In this document: one piece after another, positions 13,347 to 16,510 of the stretch
Layout: each line of letters opens with the position of its first letter
Numbering within the stretch: position 1 is the stretch's first letter
Assembly (NCBI GenBank): GCA_015491615.1
Contig: WFVN01000078.1
Coordinates: 1 to 16,510 of the forward strand
DNA length: 16,510 bases
Source of the DNA: Gammaproteobacteria bacterium
Lineage (GTDB): Bacteria; Pseudomonadota; Gammaproteobacteria; S012-40
Direction of reading: 5' to 3'
The notes under the pieces: generated by a model
The model's database searches: none
The model's input: only the letters and a program-made list of their open reading frames with translations
What the model was told of the DNA's origin: nothing
Position numbers and translations under genes: made by a program

Positions 13347-15038
13347 TCAGGCGGGGGCGGCGGCATGGGCGGCGAAGGCGTCCAGCTCCCGCGCCACCCG
13401 GCGCAGGAGGGTGTTCCAGTCCCCCGGGCAGGGCTGGCGCAGGAGGCGCAGGGTGGGATACCAGGGGCTGTCCTCACGTCCGTGCAGCCAGCGCCAACAG
13501 GCGTCGAAGGGGGACAGGACCCACACCGGTCGCCCCATGGCCCCGGCCAAGTGGACGACGGCGGTGTCCACGGCGATCACCAGGTCCAATTCCGCCACCA
13601 CTGCGGCGGTATCGGCAAAATCGCCCAGCTCCGGACCAATGGCATGCACCCCGAGACGCGCCAGGAGAGACTGGGCGCGCACCGCGACTTCGCCCCGCTG
13701 GAGGCTGATCCAGCACACGTCGTCCCGCTCCAAGAGGGGCAGGAGATGTTCCAGGGGCAAACGACGGCGGCGGCCGATACGGCGCGTGACCGGATCGTGA
13801 CGAAGGGGACTGCCGGCCCACACCACCCCCACCCGCGGGCGACCGTCGCGGGGCGGCAGGCGCTGCCGCCAGCGGGCCCGGCGCCCGGGATCGGCGTACA
13901 GGTAGGGGATGGGAGCGGCGGGAAGCTGCTCCAGGGTTAGGCCGAGGGCACGGGGCAGACCCATGAGGGGACAGTGATGCTGGTAGGAGGGCAAGGGAGC
14001 GCCGCGGGGGATCACCGCCGCGATGCCGTCCATGCCCGCCAGGAGGGGGACCAGGGACGGCTGGCATTCCAACACCACGCGCGCCCCGCGGGTGGCGGCA
14101 AGGGGGGCGAGACGCACGAACTGGAGGGTATCGCCGAACCCCTGTTCGGCGTGCAGAAGCAGGGTCTCGCCGTCGAGGGGGCGGCCGTCCCAGGGCGGAG
14201 TGGGAAAGCGCCGCCGCTGCTCGCGGAAGCCGGGCAGGTCCCAGCGCGCCTCGAAGCGCCGCCAGCCCTCGTCGAAATCACCCGACTGCAACAGGCACAG
14301 GGCCAGATTCCACTCGATCTCGCGTGCCTCGGGAGCCCGGTCCAGGGCCAGACGATACCACCCCCGCGCCGCCTGCAACAGGCCCAGGTATTGGTGTAGC
14401 AGGCCCAGGTCGTTGGCCAGGCGGGGTTCCCGGTCGGCCAGATGGCGCAGGGGCCAGAGACAGGTGAGGGCGGCCTCGAAACGGCCCTGGGCCTCCAGGG
14501 CCAGAGCCAGGCCATTGCGCAAGGCGAGGTTGTCCGGGGCCTGCGCCAAAGCACGGCGGTAGCAGAGCTCGGCGCCGGCAGCGTCGCCGTCCTCCAGGTA
14601 GCAACGACCCAGAGCCTCGAGACTGGGAAGATGCTCGGAGTCCAGGGCGAGGGCCTGGGCCCAAGCGGCGCAGGCCTCGCGCCGCCGGCCCTGACGTTCC
14701 CGGGCCCGTCCCAGTTGGTACCAAGCATTGGCGCTGGGATGCCGCTGGAGGACGTGCTGGAAATGGGTGATGGCCGCTTGCAGGTGACCGAGGGCCAAAT
14801 GGGCCGCTCCCAGGGCGGTCTCCAATCGAGCGTCAAGGGAATGGCGGGCGAAGGCGGGCCACAAGATTTCCACGGCCTCCCGCGGCCGTTCCATGGCAAG
14901 AAGGGATTCACCCAGGAGAAGGGCGACTTCCGGCGAATCCGGCTCCTTCGCCAAGTGGCGACGGCAAAGATCCGCGGCGATATCGAATCGCCCCTGACCG
15001 TAGAGCGTCAAGGCCCTGTGCAGGAAAGAGCGGTCCAT
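13347..15038 (-). CDS. TPR protein with C-terminal glycosyltransferase-9-like domain
   Basis: The 563-residue product joins two parts. Residues from about 5 to 270 are tandem tetratricopeptide repeats, with recurring patterns such as ALTLYGQGRFDIAADLCRRHL, AWYQLGRARERQGRRREAC and ALGRCYLEDGDAAGAELCYRRAL. Residues from about 300 onward resemble family-9 glycosyltransferases (heptosyltransferase-like): GVVWAGSP begins at 404, and DLVIAVDTAVVHLAGAMGRPVWVL contains D491 in the usual nucleotide-sugar end of the fold. This architecture is widespread in proteobacteria, often called simply 'TPR protein'; substrate and acceptor are unknown. The TPR part could bind a protein to be glycosylated, which is inference. 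No signal peptide is seen. ATG 15038 is chosen because upstream in-frame codons fall in the AT-rich porin promoter region; no clear ribosome-binding site precedes it. Confidence 0.86.
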   Translation of the reverse strand: MDRSFLHRALTLYGQGRFDIAADLCRRHLAKEPDSPEVALLLGESLLAMERPREAVEILWPAFARHSLDARLETALGAAHLALGHLQAAITHFQHVLQRHPSANAWYQLGRARERQGRRREACAAWAQALALDSEHLPSLEALGRCYLEDGDAAGAELCYRRALAQAPDNLALRNGLALALEAQGRFEAALTCLWPLRHLADREPRLANDLGLLHQYLGLLQAARGWYRLALDRAPEAREIEWNLALCLLQSGDFDEGWRRFEARWDLPGFREQRRRFPTPPWDGRPLDGETLLLHAEQGFGDTLQFVRLAPLAATRGARVVLECQPSLVPLLAGMDGIAAVIPRGAPLPSYQHHCPLMGLPRALGLTLEQLPAAPIPYLYADPGRRARWRQRLPPRDGRPRVGVVWAGSPLRHDPVTRRIGRRRRLPLEHLLPLLERDDVCWISLQRGEVAVRAQSLLARLGVHAIGPELGDFADTAAVVAELDLVIAVDTAVVHLAGAMGRPVWVLSPFDACWRWLHGREDSPWYPTLRLLRQPCPGDWNTLLRRVARELDAFAAHAAAPA

Positions 15039-15130
15039 GGGCGGTGGGATGCAAGGGATGGACCGCCGAATCGGGATCGAGAGCCGGACGCGCCCTGAGC
15101 CAGCGTCGTAAACCACGATTCCGCTCGTTT

Positions 15131-15148
15131 TGTTGTAAATTCGCAACA
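15131..15148. promoter_or_regulatory. Inverted repeat in the porin/TPR divergent region
   Basis: TGTTG (15131-15135) and CAACA (15144-15148) form a 5-bp inverted repeat around 8 bp. It lies about 26 bases upstream of the porin -35 element in the AT-rich part of the shared 214-bp intergenic region. It could bind a transcription factor acting on either gene, but a match this short may be chance. Confidence 0.25.
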
Positions 15149-15173
15149 CTTCAGATCGGGTTAATTTTAGTTG

Positions 15174-15201
15174 TTGCATTCAGGTCCAATGCTGCTATAA
15201 A
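15174..15201 (+). promoter_or_regulatory. Sigma-70 promoter of the porin gene
   Basis: TTGCAT (15174-15179) and TATAAA (15196-15201) are separated by 16 bp, and a TGC immediately before the -10 gives an extended element. The DNA just upstream (15161-15172) is AT-rich and UP-element-like. The predicted start near 15208 leaves a 45-nt leader. It is the best promoter in the window, in keeping with the high expression usual for porins. Confidence 0.75.
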
Positions 15202-15252
15202 TGGCGTTGGTCTTTAGTTGCCAACCCATAAACACACAAGAGGGAGTTGAGG

Positions 15253-16242
15253 ATGAACAAAAAGCTGACCGCTCTGGCCGTGGCCGCCGTTTTGGCCGCC
15301 CCCGTCGCCGCCCAGGCCGATGGCCCCAAGGTCTACGGCGTCGCCAATCTCTATCTCGCCAAATACAGCGACAGCAATACCGAACTCACCATGGGCTCCA
15401 ACACCTCCGCCATCGGCGTGAAGGGCTCCATGGATCTGGACCATGGTCTGAAGGGCATCTACAAGCTGGAATTCCAGGTGGACCCCACCGAGCGCAACGG
15501 TAAAAAGATCCAAGCCGGCGACAACGGCGCTCTCATCGACCGTGACCAGTGGCTGGGCCTGTCCTCCAAGGAATATGGCACCGTCCGCATCGGTAGCATG
15601 TCCACCAGCTACAAGTCCAGCGGCAAGACGGTGGATCCCCTGTACCGGACCCCACTGGAAGGACGTGGTTTCCTGGACATCCAGTCCGAACTGCATTCCG
15701 GCGCCGGCCCCGATCGCGGTCGTTCCACCAACACCGTCCGCTACGATTCCCCCCGCATCGCCGGAGCCAAGGTGGTGGCCAACTACCAGTTGAACGAAGG
15801 CGCCGGCAACACCATGGGCCTGGGCGTGCATTACAAGAGCGGTCCGGTGAAGGCGTACTTCGACTACATCAACTCTGACAACAAGAGCGCCACCGCCATG
15901 AAGTTCGGCGGCGGCTACACCATGGGTGACATCAGCATCGGCGCCCAGTACGAAATCCTCGACGACGGCCTGGGCTACGGCGGCGACACTTTGTTCCTGA
16001 ACGCGAGTTACGCCTTGGGCAAGACCGCCTTCATCGTCACTTTCGGCTCCCAAGCCGAATCCACCGCCGGCGCCAAAGACGATCACACCGCTCTCGCCGT
16101 GGCCCTGGACCACGAGTTGGGCAAAAAGGTGAACGTGTACGCCGGGTGGGCCAGCGTCTCCGGCGGCGACAACTACGTCAATCCCGAGACCAACGTGAAG
16201 GACGACTCACTCATCGTGGGTGGCCTGCGCGTCAAATTCTGA
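15253..16242 (+). CDS. General Gram-negative porin
   Basis: The 329-residue precursor is an outer-membrane porin of the 16-stranded trimeric type, allowing passive diffusion of small hydrophilic solutes. The signal peptide ends near residue 22 (VAAQA followed by DGPKVYG). DGPKVYGVANLYLAKY is the typical first strand. Later segments show the porin pattern: SAIGVKGSMDLDHGLKGIYKLEFQV, LIDRDQWLGLSSKEYGTVRIG and STNTVRYDSPRIAGAKVVANYQ. Acidic and basic residues in the region after RQ/DQWLGL suggest the L3 constriction loop. The chain ends in phenylalanine (RVKF). The start is set by GAGGGAG six bases upstream of ATG 15253; an in-frame TTG at 15247 is less likely. Strong promoter and terminator frame it as a single unit. 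Selectivity cannot be told from sequence. Confidence 0.95.
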   Translation: MNKKLTALAVAAVLAAPVAAQADGPKVYGVANLYLAKYSDSNTELTMGSNTSAIGVKGSMDLDHGLKGIYKLEFQVDPTERNGKKIQAGDNGALIDRDQWLGLSSKEYGTVRIGSMSTSYKSSGKTVDPLYRTPLEGRGFLDIQSELHSGAGPDRGRSTNTVRYDSPRIAGAKVVANYQLNEGAGNTMGLGVHYKSGPVKAYFDYINSDNKSATAMKFGGGYTMGDISIGAQYEILDDGLGYGGDTLFLNASYALGKTAFIVTFGSQAESTAGAKDDHTALAVALDHELGKKVNVYAGWASVSGGDNYVNPETNVKDDSLIVGGLRVKF

Positions 16243-16269
16243 CCACCGTTCGACACCGTCGCAACGTGG

Positions 16270-16300
16270 AAACGGGGCCGTGCTGGCCCCGTTTTCTTTT
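16270..16300 (+). terminator. Intrinsic terminator of the porin gene
   Basis: AAACGGGGCC (16270-16279) pairs perfectly with GGCCCCGTTT (16285-16294) around a 5-nt loop, and a T-rich tail (TCTTTT) follows. It lies 28 bases after the porin stop codon and separates it from gph. Confidence 0.9.
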
Positions 16301-16351
16301 GCGGATCGTTGTGGTCCAATGTGCGGCCACTTTCAAGAAACAACGCCTCGC

Positions 16352-16510
16352 ATGCTCGGAAAACCCCGCCTCGTTCTTATCGACCTGGACGGCACCCTGG
16401 TAGACAGCGTCCCCGACCTGGCCTGGGCCGTGGATCGTACACTGGAGGAACTGGGACGTCCGCCGGCGGGGGAAGACAGGGTGAGGGACTGGGTGGGCAA
16501 CGGTGTAGAG
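16352..16510 (+). CDS. gph: Phosphoglycolate phosphatase, N-terminal part (runs off window)
   Basis: Only the first 53 codons are present. They encode MLGKPRLVLIDLDGTLVDS, the HAD-superfamily motif I with nucleophile D11 and acid/base D13. The following segment VPDLAWAVDRTLEELGRPP and the DWVGNGVE end are typical of Gph, which dephosphorylates 2-phosphoglycolate arising from DNA repair or from RuBisCO oxygenation. Other HAD phosphatases, such as MupP-like enzymes, share the motif, but the DL-A-x-D and VGNGV pattern favours Gph. ATG 16352 is placed at the family start. No strong ribosome-binding site or promoter is obvious in the 51 bp after the porin terminator. Confidence 0.88.
   Translation, partial: MLGKPRLVLIDLDGTLVDSVPDLAWAVDRTLEELGRPPAGEDRVRDWVGNGVE

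Noticed and set aside
15039..15179. 47-residue N-terminal extension of the TPR protein
   Set aside because: It would cover the AT-rich control region of the porin gene, reads as non-TPR sequence and has no supporting ribosome-binding site.

Overview
The window is GC-rich, densely coded bacterial chromosome. The gene set (class-I proteobacterial glutamate-cysteine ligase, RimO, Gram-negative trimeric-type porin, DUF481 and other outer-membrane barrels, RND efflux pump, phosphoglycolate phosphatase) points to a gammaproteobacterium. My inference is a free-living, possibly sulfur-oxidising or phototrophic lineage such as the Ectothiorhodospiraceae/Chromatiales. That placement rests on overall impression, not on a search. 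I see no tRNA, rRNA, CRISPR array, insertion sequence, phage gene or integrase.

Layout. The left edge holds the 3' half of an RND transporter gene with its own terminator (1-1407). Next come a typical 2-Cys peroxiredoxin with a striking palindrome just after its predicted promoter (1446-2120) and a single-domain rhodanese (2208-2636). The rhodanese gene runs tail-to-tail into, and overlaps, the nucleoside phosphorylase gene ppnP on the minus strand (2576-2893). Divergent from ppnP is a TraB/PrgY-family membrane protein (2968-4176), followed by a PAS-GAF-GAF-PAS sensor kinase-like protein with a degenerate phosphoacceptor region (4258-6681).

From 12467 down to 6711 six genes read on the minus strand: rimO, apbE and gshA (overlapping each other, probably co-transcribed), then a two-CBS-domain protein, a small outer-membrane barrel protein and a lipoprotein. 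A DUF481 outer-membrane protein (12570-13283, plus) diverges from rimO. It has an intrinsic-terminator-like hairpin between its likely promoter and its ribosome-binding site. It ends at a strong terminator facing a minus-strand TPR/GT9-like fusion protein (13347-15038). A porin gene with a good sigma-70 promoter and terminator (15174-16300) and the first 53 codons of gph (16352 to the edge) finish the window.

Functional themes are thiol and peroxide homeostasis (peroxiredoxin, rhodanese, glutathione synthesis) and envelope building (RND pump, porin, DUF481 protein, barrel, lipoprotein). The rest is housekeeping modification and salvage (RimO, ApbE, PpnP, Gph). Apart from the rimO-apbE-gshA overlap, most neighbours look independently transcribed. 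I found no convincing undescribed multi-gene system. The best leads are regulatory sites (1463-1479, 7202-7253, 12522-12547) and two proteins with departures from family-typical catalytic residues (the sensor kinase and ApbE).
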